A stretch of 64,000 bases of DNA, taken from positions 806,001-870,000 of the forward strand of contig NZ_CP019781.1 in NCBI RefSeq assembly GCF_002022505.1, read 5' to 3'. This DNA comes from Bartonella sp. WD16.2 (GTDB taxonomy: Bacteria; Pseudomonadota; Alphaproteobacteria; Rhizobiales; Rhizobiaceae). The translations under genes and the position numbers were made by a program. The notes under the pieces were generated by a model. The model ran no database searches and had not been told where the DNA came from. It worked only from the letters and a program-made list of their open reading frames with translations. This document shows, one piece after another, positions 1-10,076 of this stretch; position 1 is the first letter of the stretch, and every line of letters starts with the position of its first letter.

Positions 1-54
1 CATTCTATTCGTCAATTTTCCCAGTATCGGAAAGAAATTATGCAGTCTCCTTAA
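1..54 (+). CDS. C-terminal tail of a truncated gene, probably N-acetylmuramoyl-L-alanine amidase
   Basis: The window opens inside a reading frame that encodes HSIRQFSQYRKEIMQSP and stops at TAA 52-54. Seventeen residues are too few to assign a family from sequence. The amidase suggestion rests on rhizobial gene order, where a cell-wall amidase (amiC) lies just upstream of the PBP1A gene, and on the polar helical look of the tail. The frame has no competing start, so the gene begins outside the window. Confidence 0.45.
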   Translation, partial: HSIRQFSQYRKEIMQSP

Positions 55-201
55 ATATTAAAAAGTAAAGCATTGATATTAAATTTTGGTAACAAAATAA
101 TAGAAATTAATCTTGCATTTGTCTTAATTTAATAACACCTATTAATAATAAAATTAAATATGTTTTTTTGATCAATTTTTAAGAAAGCGATATTCGTTTC
201 A

Positions 202-2667
202 ATGATGATGTTTTTAAGATATCTGCTTAATTTCTTCATAATTCTTGGATTTTATGAAATTATGCTATGCGCAGCAGTAACGAGTAGTCAAGCTGATGAG
301 CTTCCTGATTATGAGGTCCTCTCATTGTATGAACCACCTGTGATGACGCGCGTTCATGCAGCCGATGGCCGTCTTATGGCAGAATTTGCGACAAAACATC
401 GCCTTTATTTACCAATCGAATCAATTCCAAATCTTCTTAAAGAAGCTTTTATTTCAGCTGAAGATAAAAATTTTTATAATCATTTTGGTTTAGATCCTGA
501 AGGTCTTTCTAGAGCTTTAATTAACAATATTATTAATATCGGTTCTGGGCGACGTCCAGAAGGAGCATCAACCATTACACAACAAGTGGCTAAAAACTTT
601 CTTTTAAATTCAGAAGCAACGCTTGAACGTAAGTTAAAAGAAGCTATTCTTGCCATACGTATTGAGAAAACTTACTCTAAAGATCATATTCTTGAACTTT
701 ATCTTAATGAAATTTATCTGGGGCGTGGTACTTATGGTGTCGCAGCAGCTTCACTGATTTATTTTAATAAATCCATTCATGAACTTACTTTAGAAGAATG
801 CGCTTACCTGGCAGCTCTTCCTAAGGCACCAGGAAATTATGATCCATTTAAAAATACACAACGCGCTATTGAACGACGTAATTGGGTTATAGATCGGATG
901 GTGGCTAATAGATATGTAACACCAGATCAAGGTAAACAAGCTAAAGAAAAGCCTTTGGGAGTAAAAATACGTGGGAGCGATAGTTATGTTTTTGCTGCTG
1001 AGTATTTTACTGAAGAAGTACGTCGTCACTTAATGCATCACTACGGAGCCACAGCACTTTATGAAGGTGGCCTTTCAGTTCGTACAACACTTGATCCGTA
1101 TTTACAACTTATTGCGCGGCGTGCTTTGCAAGATGGTTTAATTAAATTTGACCATTCGCGAGGATGGCGTGGAGCTTATAGACATATCGAGATTACAGAT
1201 GATTGGGGTATAGCACTTGCAGATATCACTGGACTAAGCGATGTTCCTGAATGGAATTTGGCAGTTGTTCTGTCTTCTAGCACTGATAAAGTAGAGATAG
1301 GTTTGCAGCCACAGCGTGAAAATTCAGGTTTATTATCAAAAGAACGAGTAATTGCTACATTATCTATAGAGCAATCAAAATGGGCATTGAATGTTATTGG
1401 TGAAAATAACCGTCGAACAACTGCTCAAAATTTATCAGATGTCCTACATGTTGGAGATGTCATTTTTGTTGAAAAATTATCAAATACAGACAATGTCTAT
1501 CGTTTGCAACAAATACCAAAGATTGAGGGAGCGATTGTCGCTATGGAACCTCATACAGGACGCGTTCTTGCAATGGTTGGTGGTTTTTCCTTTGCTGAAT
1601 CTGAATTTAACCGTGCAACACAAGCTTATCGCCAGTCTGGTTCTGCATTTAAGCCTTTTGTTTACGCAGCAGCACTGGATAATGGATATACGCCAGCATC
1701 CGTAGTCTTGGATGGTCCTGTTGAAATTCTTCAAGGTAATGGTCAAGTTTGGCAACCAAAAAACTATGGTGGCACTTTTGCAGGACCTTCAACATTGCGT
1801 TATGGCATTGAACATTCTCGTAACCTTATGACCGTACGGCTTGCTCATCATATGGGAATGCCGTTGGTTGCCGAATACGCAGAACGTTTTGGAGTTACAA
1901 ACAAATTACAGCCTTATCTTTCCATGGCTTTAGGAGCTGATGAAACAACAGTTTTAAGGATGGTAACAGCTTATTCAGTTATTGCAAATGGAGGGCATTC
2001 AATTAAACCTTCTTTTATAGATCGAATTCAAGATCGTTATGGAAGAACTGTTTACCATCATGATGATCGTCTTTGTGAAAATTGTAATGTTCAGTCATGG
2101 AATAATCAAAGCGAACCAACATTAATTGATGAACGAGAGCAAGTTCTTGATCCTATGACAGCTTATCAGATTACATCAATGATGGAAGGAGTTATTCAGC
2201 GTGGAACCGCTGCACGTTTGCGTTATCTTAACCGGCATATTGCTGGTAAAACAGGTACGACTAATGAATCGAAAGATGCTTGGTTTATAGGATTTACGCC
2301 TGATCTTGTGGTTGGTGTTTTTATTGGCTATGATCAACCGGCTTCATTAGGACGCACTGGAACAGGAAGTTCATTGGGAGCGCCTATTTTTGGAGAGTTT
2401 ATGCAAGCCGCTTTGAAAGACAAGCCAAATGTACCATTTAAGATACCAAAGGGTATGATTTTAATAAAAATTAACCGTAAAACCGGTATGCTCGCTAAAG
2501 ATGATGATAATGATGTTATTTTAGAAGCATTCAAACCAGGAACTGGTCCTGCTGATGTGTATCAGGTTATTGGTGAAACTAATTCTTTCCAAGAAGGTAT
2601 TCCCACGGTAACTACTTCTCCACAAGTTAATAAAGCCCTTAAAAAAGGTTCTGGTGGATTATATTAA
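202..2667 (+). CDS. mrcA: Penicillin-binding protein 1A (bifunctional transglycosylase/transpeptidase)
   Basis: Class A PBP of 821 residues that polymerises glycan strands and cross-links peptidoglycan at the periplasmic face of the inner membrane. A short hydrophobic anchor lies at residues 3-25. The GT51 glycosyltransferase domain follows (about 45-230) with the EDKNFYNHFG motif, whose glutamate is catalytic, and the segment ASTITQQVAKNF. The transpeptidase domain (about 430-740) has SGSAFKPF with the SxxK serine, the SRN motif in EHSRNLM, and KTGT in AGKTGTTNES. Length is normal for rhizobial PBP1A. Three ATG codons in a row (202, 205, 208) make the exact start ambiguous, and no good ribosome binding site decides it. 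An amidase-like tail precedes it and prfB follows, the usual rhizobial order. Confidence 0.95.
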   Translation: MMMFLRYLLNFFIILGFYEIMLCAAVTSSQADELPDYEVLSLYEPPVMTRVHAADGRLMAEFATKHRLYLPIESIPNLLKEAFISAEDKNFYNHFGLDPEGLSRALINNIINIGSGRRPEGASTITQQVAKNFLLNSEATLERKLKEAILAIRIEKTYSKDHILELYLNEIYLGRGTYGVAAASLIYFNKSIHELTLEECAYLAALPKAPGNYDPFKNTQRAIERRNWVIDRMVANRYVTPDQGKQAKEKPLGVKIRGSDSYVFAAEYFTEEVRRHLMHHYGATALYEGGLSVRTTLDPYLQLIARRALQDGLIKFDHSRGWRGAYRHIEITDDWGIALADITGLSDVPEWNLAVVLSSSTDKVEIGLQPQRENSGLLSKERVIATLSIEQSKWALNVIGENNRRTTAQNLSDVLHVGDVIFVEKLSNTDNVYRLQQIPKIEGAIVAMEPHTGRVLAMVGGFSFAESEFNRATQAYRQSGSAFKPFVYAAALDNGYTPASVVLDGPVEILQGNGQVWQPKNYGGTFAGPSTLRYGIEHSRNLMTVRLAHHMGMPLVAEYAERFGVTNKLQPYLSMALGADETTVLRMVTAYSVIANGGHSIKPSFIDRIQDRYGRTVYHHDDRLCENCNVQSWNNQSEPTLIDEREQVLDPMTAYQITSMMEGVIQRGTAARLRYLNRHIAGKTGTTNESKDAWFIGFTPDLVVGVFIGYDQPASLGRTGTGSSLGAPIFGEFMQAALKDKPNVPFKIPKGMILIKINRKTGMLAKDDDNDVILEAFKPGTGPADVYQVIGETNSFQEGIPTVTTSPQVNKALKKGSGGLY

Positions 2668-2834
2668 TTGAAAAGTAATTTTTTGATATGGCAGATAATG
2701 TGAATAATGCTCAATTATTTCTATGCTGTAGCTATAATCAAACAAGTTTATAAGAGCATAACATTCACTCTTATTACTATAATTGATATAAAAAAGAATT
2801 TATAATGAAAAAATCAAAATTAAGGGACTAAATT

Positions 2835-3966
2835 GTGCGAGTAGAAATAGAAACATTAGTTGATGAAATACAGCAAGCTATTAAATTGCTAAGGAGGCAT
2901 CTTTGACTGGGAGCACTCATTAAAACGCCTTGAATATCTCAATCAAAAAGCTAAAGATCCGTCACTTTGGAATGATACACAACAAGCACAAGATATAATG
3001 CGTGAGCGTCAATGTCTTGAAGATTCAATAAATAGCATTCGATTATTTACGCAAATACTTGAAGAATCTATTGAATTAATTGCAATGGGTGAAGAAGAAA
3101 ATGATGAAGAAATTATCACCGACGCAGAAAATACAATACGTAAACTTAAAAGTGAGATAGATAAACGACAAATTGATTTGCTTCTTTCAGGAGAAGCCGA
3201 TTCAAATGATACTTATTTAGAGATTCATGCTGGGGCAGGGGGAACAGAAAGCCAAGATTGGGCTTCTATGCTTTTACGCATGTATGTTCGCTGGGCTGAA
3301 CAGCATAAAATGAAAGTTGAAATATTAGAAATTCACGATGGAGAAGAAGCTGGTATAAAATCAGCTACGATTCTCGTAAAAGGGCATAATGCTTATGGTA
3401 TGCTAAAAACAGAATCAGGTGTTCATCGCTTGGTACGCATTTCACCTTTTGATTCAAACGCAAGACGTCATACTTCTTTTGCAAGTGTTTGGGTTTACTC
3501 CGTTGTTGATGATAATATTGAAATTAATATTTCAGAGTCAGATATCCGTATTGATACATACCGTGCATCAGGAGCTGGAGGACAACATGTCAATACAACA
3601 GATTCTGCAGTCCGTATTACCCATATAAAAACGGGCATTGTTGTTCAATGCCAAATAGAGCGTTCTCAGCATAAAAATAGAGCAACAGCTTGGTCTATGC
3701 TACGCGCACGCCTTTATGAAGAAGAACTTAAAAAGCGCGAAGCAGAAAACAATGCTATTGAAGCTTCTAAAACAGAAATTGGATGGGGGCATCAAATTAG
3801 ATCTTATGTTCTTCAACCCTATCAGCTTGTTAAAGATTTACGCACAGGTGTTGAAAATACTGATCCACAAAGTGTCCTTAATGGTAATTTGGATGTGTTT
3901 ATAGAAGCAGCGCTTGCCCAACATGTTTACAAAAAAGACCCTATAATTGAAGAAAAGACTAAGTGA
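2835..3966 (+). CDS. prfB: Peptide chain release factor 2, expressed by programmed +1 frameshifting
   Basis: RF2 releases the finished peptide at UGA and UAA stop codons. The gene is in two frames. GTG 2835 opens 23 codons ending ...LLRRHL and then an in-frame TGA at 2904-2906. Skipping T2904 continues with DWEHSLKRLEYLNQK in the frame of the long downstream stretch, giving 376 residues in all, the usual RF2 size. The catalytic GGQ motif is present (ASGAGGQHVNTTDSAVR), as are the RF2 tripeptide SPF (VRISPFDSNARRHTSF) and the peptide anticodon region. Without the shift only a 23-residue peptide is made, so RF2 shortage at the TGA raises RF2 synthesis. TTG 2833 is out of frame. It follows mrcA by 167 bases and converges on bcp. 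Confidence 0.95.
2892..2907 (+). promoter_or_regulatory. prfB autoregulatory +1 frameshift site
   Basis: An internal Shine-Dalgarno-like AGGAGG (2892-2897) is followed by a 3-base spacer and CTTTGAC (2901-2907). This is the canonical RF2 recoding signal: peptidyl-tRNA on CTT slips one base forward onto TTT while the TGA awaits RF2, then GAC is decoded. Motif and spacing match the well-studied Escherichia coli site almost exactly. The protein is continuous only if this shift occurs. Confidence 0.95.
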
Positions 3967-4107
3967 TTAATACCAATCCATCATATTTGAATCTTCACTG
4001 GTATCATTAGTCAATCTATATTAATTTTTAATCTAAATATTAAAACCATTAATCGGTAAAATTGAATTAAATTCAGAATAATAATATCGAGGCTCTTATC
4101 AAGAATT

Positions 4108-4599
4108 TTAGCTGAATTCGCAATCATTATTACACAATGCACGCGCAGCAATTAAAACACTTTCGGCATGTCCAGATACATTAACTTTGCGCCACTCCTT
4201 TGCTATTTTTCCTGTTGCATCAATGAGAAAAGTGCTCCGTTCGACCCCCATATATTTACGCCCATACATACTCTTTTCAACCCAGACACCATAAGCTTCA
4301 AGTGTAACTTTTTCCTCATCTGAAATAAGGATGATATCAAGCTCATGTTTTGCTTTAAATTTATCATGTTTGCTAACATTATCTGGAGATATACCAATAA
4401 TGATAACTCCTATTTTATCAAACTCTATTTTTAATCGTGTAAAATCAATTGCTTCACTTGTGCATCCGCTCGTATCATCTTTTGGATAAAAATATAAAAC
4501 AACTGGCTTTCCTCGAAGATCAGAAAGACGTAATTGCCCTCCGCCATCACGTGGCAAATCAAAATCAGGGGCGATATCACCTTTCGTTGGTCTTGTCAT
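4108..4599 (-). CDS. bcp: BCP-type thiol peroxidase (peroxiredoxin)
   Basis: Peroxiredoxin of the bacterioferritin comigratory protein family, 163 residues, which reduces H2O2 and organic hydroperoxides in the cytoplasm using thioredoxin. The thioredoxin-fold start (GDIAPDFDLPRDGG) and the active-site segment YPKDDTSGCTSEAIDF are clear, with peroxidatic Cys46. The resolving cysteine found five residues later in E. coli BCP (CTVQAC) is Ile51 here, so the enzyme must work as a 1-Cys form or use another cysteine; one candidate is Cys156 near the C-terminus (ARALCNNDCEFS also has a second). The ATG at 4599 has an AAGAAAG ribosome binding site. It converges on prfB. Confidence 0.93.
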   Translation of the reverse strand: MTRPTKGDIAPDFDLPRDGGGQLRLSDLRGKPVVLYFYPKDDTSGCTSEAIDFTRLKIEFDKIGVIIIGISPDNVSKHDKFKAKHELDIILISDEEKVTLEAYGVWVEKSMYGRKYMGVERSTFLIDATGKIAKEWRKVNVSGHAESVLIAARALCNNDCEFS

Positions 4600-4786
4600 T
4601 GCACTTTCTTTCTTTTTTATACAAGTATCAAATTTTTAGATTACATAACACTGTAACGCTTTAATTATATACAATAGTATTATTATGTTATAATTGAAAT
4701 AATAAAAATGCATTACGAGAACCTGATCATTATAAGAAGTTAAAACTTTTATAATTTAACAAAATATAAGAAATTACAAAAAGAGA

Positions 4787-6058
4787 TTAAGAATCCAGAG
4801 ATAGTTTATACGGCTTAACCAAGACGTGCTTTTTTTTACCAAAGGAAAGCTTGATTACTCCTATCGCACTGACATCATCTTCCACAATAAGGCGCGTTTC
4901 ATCTTCAACAATTTTATCATTCACACGTACACCACCACCTTGAACATGTCGTCGTGCCTCACTATTAGATTTAGCTAATCCTGCTTGTACTAAAAGAGAA
5001 AGCAATCCAGTACCTATTTTTAATTCTGTAGCATTGACTTCAATAGTTGGGAGATTATCTGCAAGTGTTTTTTCTTCAAAAGTTTTACGTGCAGTTTCTG
5101 CAGCTGCATTAGCAAGAACCTGCCCATGTAACATGGCTGTAATTTCTGTTGCAAGAATCTTCTTTGCTTCATTAACTTCAGTGCCTTGCAACGTGGAAAG
5201 TCTGGCAATCTCATTCATTGGTAACGTCGTATACAGTTTTAAAAACCGTATAACATCAGCATCTTCCGTGTTACGCCAATATTGCCAAAATTGATAAGGT
5301 GAAAGCATATCTGAATTAAGCCATATTGCACCATTCAATGATTTGCCCATCTTTGCACCAGAGGAAGTTGTAAGCAGTGGTGAGGTTAATGCATATAACT
5401 GCGGCGCTCCCAAGCGATGTCCCAATTCAATGCCGTTGATGATATTACCCCATTGATCTGAACCACCCATTTGCACACGTAATCCATAGCGCTTATTAAG
5501 TTCAACAAAATCATAAGCCTGCAAAATCATATAGTTAAATTCAAGGAATGACAAAAAATTCTCACGTTCAAGTCTGAGTTTAACAGAATCAAATGATAAC
5601 ATACGATTGACTGAAAAATGTTTTCCTATATCGCGCAAAAATTCTAGATATTTTAAATCGCATAACCATTCAGCATTATTGACAATGCGTGCATCAGTTG
5701 CTCCATTACCAAATATTAAATAATTAGCAAAAACTTTTTCAATGCCAACGATGTTTTTAGCAATATCATCTTGTGTCAAAAGACGCCGCGCTTCATCTTT
5801 AAAAGAGGGATCACCGATTACACCTGTTCCACCCCCCATTAAAATAATAGGGCGATGACCTGTCTTTTGTAGCCAATGGAGCATCATAATTTGAAGAAGA
5901 CTTCCAGCATGAAGACTTAAAGCAGTGGGATCAAATCCAATATAAGCAGTTACAATCTCTTTTGAAAAAAGCTCATCTAGGCCTTTTTCATCTGAAATTT
6001 GATGGATAAAACCACGTTCGCTCATAATATGTAAAAACTCAGATTTAAAGGCAAACAT
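4787..6058 (-). CDS. tyrS: Tyrosyl-tRNA synthetase
   Basis: Class I aminoacyl-tRNA synthetase that charges tRNA-Tyr. The Rossmann domain has [18 protein letters not shown], the HIGH-like signature, near residue 40. The KMSKS-like loop is KMGKS in [17 protein letters not shown]. The tyrosine-binding segment [11 protein letters not shown] is present, and a C-terminal S4 RNA-binding domain ([27 protein letters not shown]) closes the protein. An upstream in-frame TTG at 6076 would add six residues, but ATG 6058 ([16 protein letters not shown]) has an AGGAAAG ribosome binding site at good distance and fits the family start, giving 423 residues. Confidence 0.96.
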   Translation of the reverse strand: MFAFKSEFLHIMSERGFIHQISDEKGLDELFSKEIVTAYIGFDPTALSLHAGSLLQIMMLHWLQKTGHRPIILMGGGTGVIGDPSFKDEARRLLTQDDIAKNIVGIEKVFANYLIFGNGATDARIVNNAEWLCDLKYLEFLRDIGKHFSVNRMLSFDSVKLRLERENFLSFLEFNYMILQAYDFVELNKRYGLRVQMGGSDQWGNIINGIELGHRLGAPQLYALTSPLLTTSSGAKMGKSLNGAIWLNSDMLSPYQFWQYWRNTEDADVIRFLKLYTTLPMNEIARLSTLQGTEVNEAKKILATEITAMLHGQVLANAAAETARKTFEEKTLADNLPTIEVNATELKIGTGLLSLLVQAGLAKSNSEARRHVQGGGVRVNDKIVEDETRLIVEDDVSAIGVIKLSFGKKKHVLVKPYKLSLDS

Positions 6059-6349
6059 GGATTTCTTTCCTAACAAATACTACTATCCGTTTCTATAACT
6101 GAAAACGCATCACGATCTTTAATACATGGTACGTAATTTACAAAGACACAAAAAATATTAAGCCAATACAAAATACATGAAAGAAACTTCAAAAAATGAC
6201 ATTGATATACTTTGCTTCCACAATTAATGCTGTTCATATCATTAATTGCACAAACATAGTTTTGTATTTATAAAAAGTCACTCCAAATTCTAAATACTTC
6301 TTATGATACGCTATTTAGCCACTGGAATAATCTTTTTCTTTTAATACTT

Positions 6350-7030
6350 TCAAGAAAGTGCCAATATTTCACGTGGACAACCTGATAATTCGCCTGCAAG
6401 ATGATTGTCTAAATATTGTGAACATCGTTCAATAAGTTCTTTGTGGCATCCACTAAAAAAGTGGTTAGCACCTTCTAGTGTTTCTTGTGTAATAGTAATG
6501 CTTTTTTGCGTCTTTAATTTATCTACAAGAGCTTGAACATCTTTTGGGGGAGCAACCTTATCGATGTCCCCATGAATTATAAGGCCAGAAGAAGGGCAAG
6601 GAGCAAGAAATGAAAAATCATAAATATTAGGTTGAGGAGCAACAGATATAAAGCTCTCAATTTCTGGTCGACGCATTAAAAGTTGCATACCAATCCACGC
6701 ACCAAACGAATATCCTGCTACCCAACAATTTTTAGAATCAGGATGTTGTGTTTGCACCCAATCAAGTGCAGCAGCAGCATCTGAAAGCTCTCCCGTTCCA
6801 TAATCAAATTCACCTTGACTTCGCCCAATACCACGAAAATTGAAACGTAAAGTAATAAATCCACGCTGTTGAAACATATAAAATAAATCATAAACGATTT
6901 TATTATTCATTGTTCCACCAAACTGAGGATGAGGATGCAGAATAATTGCAATTGGTGCACTTTTTTGTTGTGAAGGCTGATAACGCCCTTCAAGACGGCC
7001 TGCAGGACCGTTAAAAATGATTTCTGGCAT
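6350..7030 (-). CDS. Alpha/beta hydrolase of the rhizobial COG2945 type
   Basis: Cytosolic alpha/beta hydrolase of 226 residues with unknown natural substrate. The oxyanion-hole segment LHPHPQFGGTMNNKIV, the nucleophile elbow GYSFGAW with its serine, an acid in HGDIDKVAPP and a C-terminal histidine in EGANHFFSG form a complete catalytic set. There is no signal peptide. ATG 7030 has a strong AGGAGCAG ribosome binding site. It is divergent from the cysteine desulfurase gene that heads the SUF cluster and shares a 175-base promoter region with it. Esterase or dienelactone-hydrolase-like activity is plausible but unproven. Confidence 0.85.
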   Translation of the reverse strand: MPEIIFNGPAGRLEGRYQPSQQKSAPIAIILHPHPQFGGTMNNKIVYDLFYMFQQRGFITLRFNFRGIGRSQGEFDYGTGELSDAAAALDWVQTQHPDSKNCWVAGYSFGAWIGMQLLMRRPEIESFISVAPQPNIYDFSFLAPCPSSGLIIHGDIDKVAPPKDVQALVDKLKTQKSITITQETLEGANHFFSGCHKELIERCSQYLDNHLAGELSGCPREILALS

Positions 7031-7205
7031 TCTACTGCTCCTTAATATAAAGAGGCTCTCATTGACCTTGATTAACTTTCACACAAAATTTATTTATATG
7101 AATTTACTTTATTAATCGTTAGATATTCTGTTTTAAATGCATTTTTCAAGAAAATTGCATTATTTTTTTTAAATCAATTGATAGGATTAATAGTTGGGAT
7201 TTAAA

Positions 7206-8351
7206 ATGGCTGTAAAACGCCGATATTTTGATCATAATGCAACAACACCGCTTACAAAAAAAGCGAAAATAGCATTATTCGAATCTTTAGAAATATTTGG
7301 TAATCCATCATCTGTTCACGCAGAAGGCCGCGCTGCTAAAGCTTTATTGCAAAAAGCACGTCAGCAAATTGCCAATAGACTTAATGCAAACTCAAATCAC
7401 GTTGTATTTACATCTGGCGCAAGTGAAGCAGCGATGACATTATTGACCCCTTTTTATAACATGGGGTATTCTAAAGTTCAATTTTCCCACCTTTATATTG
7501 GTGCAAGTGAACATCCATCTATTGCACAAGGGGGACGTTTTTCTAAAGAATTGATCAGTATAGTTGCAATTGATCACAATGGTTTAATCCAACAGGACAA
7601 TCTAAAACTCTTATTGGCTTCTCATGATAATACAAAAGGCTTACCCCTCGTTGCTATTCAAGCAGCTAATGGTGAAACTGGTGTTGTTCAAAAAATAAAA
7701 GAAATAGCTGATATTGTCCGAGATGCTGGAGGTATTCTTATTGTTGATTTAGTACAATATGTGGATAAAAATCCTATTGAAATCAATCAATTTGGAGGCG
7801 ATTTCTTTATATTATCAGCCCATAAAATCGGTGGACCTAAAGGAATTGGTGCTTTTGTTTCATGCGGGAACCTTCTCATGCCTCAACCCCTTATTATTGC
7901 TGGTGGACAAGAAAAAGGATTGCGTGGTGGAACAGAAGCGTTACCACTTATTGCTTCTTTTGGCGCTGCAATGAGCGATCCCTTTACGCAAGAAGAGATA
8001 GAAAAATTACTTTATTTACGCGATAAATTAGAAAATGGTCTCCAACAAATTAGTAATGACGTTAAAATTTTTGGTAAAAACGTTCAGCGTTTGCCCAATA
8101 CCACTTATTTTTCTGTACAAAATATAAAAGCTGAAACAATGCAAATCAGTTTTGATTTGGCAGGATTTGCTGTATCGGCAGGTTCTGCTTGTTCTTCAGG
8201 AAAAGTAAAACAAAGTAAAATTCTAGAAGCAATGGGGTACCACATTCCAAACGGTGCAATCCGTGTTTCAACAGGGCGCTACACAACTTCTGAAGATATT
8301 GATGATTTTTTATTGGTCTTTTCTCAGATAATAAGTAATAGTAAAAAATAA
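7206..8351 (+). CDS. Cysteine desulfurase, NifS/IscS class, first gene of the SUF cluster
   Basis: PLP enzyme that takes sulfur from L-cysteine as a protein persulfide for Fe-S cluster and thiolation pathways. The N-terminal signature YFDHNATTPL, the PLP lysine in SAHKIGGPKGIGA (about Lys207) and the catalytic cysteine in SAGSACSSGK (about Cys329) are intact. The SSGK sequence next to the cysteine is the NifS/IscS-type loop, so this enzyme is distinct from the group II SufS downstream. ATG 7206 is preferred over an in-frame TTG at 7194; it gives 381 residues. This gene leads the SUF operon in rhizobia too, and is often annotated iscS or nifS. Confidence 0.92.
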   Translation: MAVKRRYFDHNATTPLTKKAKIALFESLEIFGNPSSVHAEGRAAKALLQKARQQIANRLNANSNHVVFTSGASEAAMTLLTPFYNMGYSKVQFSHLYIGASEHPSIAQGGRFSKELISIVAIDHNGLIQQDNLKLLLASHDNTKGLPLVAIQAANGETGVVQKIKEIADIVRDAGGILIVDLVQYVDKNPIEINQFGGDFFILSAHKIGGPKGIGAFVSCGNLLMPQPLIIAGGQEKGLRGGTEALPLIASFGAAMSDPFTQEEIEKLLYLRDKLENGLQQISNDVKIFGKNVQRLPNTTYFSVQNIKAETMQISFDLAGFAVSAGSACSSGKVKQSKILEAMGYHIPNGAIRVSTGRYTTSEDIDDFLLVFSQIISNSKK

Positions 8352-8467
8352 AATTTGTCATTTAAAAATTAAAGCTAATTTTAAAGCTTGATTGAAATTT
8401 TCCTCTTTTGCATATAATTTAAAGACTGAAGTACTCGCTTTGGTCTTGTAAAAATAAGATCTTTAAT

Positions 8468-8486
8468 CACCGGTCCTTAACACCGG
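8468..8486 (+). promoter_or_regulatory. GC-rich repeated hexamer with inverted symmetry in the sufB leader
   Basis: CACCGG occurs twice (8468-8473 and 8481-8486), and CCGGT/ACCGG within it can form a 5-bp stem around a 7-base loop. It lies 19-37 bases before the sufB ATG in otherwise AT-rich DNA. It could be an operator or a leader hairpin. No regulator can be assigned from sequence alone. Confidence 0.3.
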
Positions 8487-8504
8487 AAAGAATGGAGAAA
8501 ACTA

Positions 8505-10015
8505 ATGCCGGCAGTACAAGAGACGATACGCCAGGTACGTGAGATAGACGTTGATCAATATAAATATGGCTTTAAAACCAATATTAAAACGGATAAAGCA
8601 CCAAAAGGCTTAAATGAAGATATTATCCGATTCATTTCTGCAAAAAAAAATGAGCCTGAATGGATGTTGACATGGCGTTTACAAGCTTTTCATCGTTGGA
8701 CTACAATGGAAGAGCCTCATTGGGCACGTGTTGAATATCCAAAAATTAATTTTCAAGAATTTTATTATTATGCTGCTCCTAAAAACCATACGGGACCAAA
8801 ATCTTTAGATGAAGTTGACCCCGAGTTATTAGCAACATATGAAAAGCTTGGCATTCCTCTTAAAGAACAGGAAATCTTGGCAGGGGTAAGAAAACAAGCT
8901 GATCATTCTCCTCTTAATGATAATATTTATGGATCAGGACAAGTAGCCGTTGATGCAGTCTTTGATTCTGTTTCTATTGTGACGACATTTAAAAAAGAAT
9001 TAGCACGCGCCGGTGTTATTTTTTGTTCTATCTCAGAAGCAATTATTGAACATCCTTCCTTTATTAAAGAATATTTAGGAACAGTTGTACCAATTGGTGA
9101 TAATTATTATGCTGCTTTAAATTCTGCTGTCTTCACAGATGGTTCATTTGTTTACATTCCTAAAGGGGTTCGTTGTCCTATGGAACTTTCAACCTATTTT
9201 AGGATTAACGAACGCAATACAGGTCAATTTGAACGAACATTGATTATTGCAGATGAAGATTCTTATGTTTCTTATCTTGAAGGATGTACAGCACCTCAAC
9301 GTGATGAAAATCAGCTTCATGCCGCTGTTGTTGAACTTGTTGCACTCAAAAATGCAGAAATTAAATATTCTACAGTACAAAACTGGTACCCTGGTGATAA
9401 GGAAGGGAAGGGGGGATCTATAATTTCGTAACTAAACGTGGAGATTGTCGAGGAGATAATTCCAAAATTTCATGGACACAGGTTGAGACTGGTTCTGCAA
9501 TTACTTGGAAATATCCGTCTTGTTTGTTACGTGGTGACAATTCACGTGGAGAGTTTTATTCTATTGCTGTCGCAAATGGTCATCAACAAATCGATTCTGG
9601 TACTAAAATGATCCATTTGGGCAAAAACACATCAAGTCGTATTATTTCTAAAGGCATTTCTGCTGGTTTTTCAAATAATACTTACCGTGGGCAAGTCACT
9701 GCACATAAAAAAGCACAAAATGCACGTAATTTTACTCAATGCGATAGTTTATTAATTGGGAACAATTGTGGTGCTCATACAGTTCCGTACATTGAAGCAA
9801 AAAATGCAACGGCTCACTTTGAACATGAAGCAACAACATCAAAAATCTCTGATGATCAGCTTTTTTATGTGATGCAGAGGGGAATTCCTGAAGAAGAAGC
9901 TATCGCATTAATTGTTAATGGTTTTGTGAAAGAAGTCATTCAAAAACTTCCAATGGAGTTTGCTGTTGAAGCGCAGAAGCTCATCGCTATCAGCCTTGAA
10001 GGTAGTGTAGGCTAA
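8505..10015 (+). CDS. sufB: SufB, Fe-S cluster scaffold subunit, with a one-base frame change
   Basis: SufB with SufC and SufD forms the SufBC2D scaffold that assembles Fe-S clusters. Residues 1-308 read from ATG 8505 (GGAGAAAACTA before it) to TAA 9429-9431. The conserved protein then continues at once in the -1 frame ([20 protein letters not shown]...) and ends at TAA 10013-10015. Joined, it is about 503 residues, the normal length, with family segments such as [30 protein letters not shown] and [15 protein letters not shown]. The change falls at six G residues (9410-9415). No other SufB is visible, and the surrounding operon is intact. The cause may be an under-called G in the sequence, a true mutation, or -1 recoding at GGGGGGA. 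Confidence 0.88.
9399..9416 (+). other. Frame-change site in sufB: G6 run forming a GGGGGGA heptamer
   Basis: In the upstream frame the codons are AAG GGG GGA TCT, so G9410-A9416 is a slippery heptamer of the X-XXY-YYZ form. A -1 slip there makes ATC TAT AAT the next codons and restores the SufB sequence ...GGIYNFV. Purine-rich AAGGAAGGG (9399-9407) lies just upstream, as in known stimulated -1 sites. One extra G would restore the frame equally well. Confidence 0.6.
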
Positions 10016-10076
10016 TTTCATGTATTTTGTAAAATTGATGAGTTAAATTATAAAACAGCAAGACCAGGATTAAATT

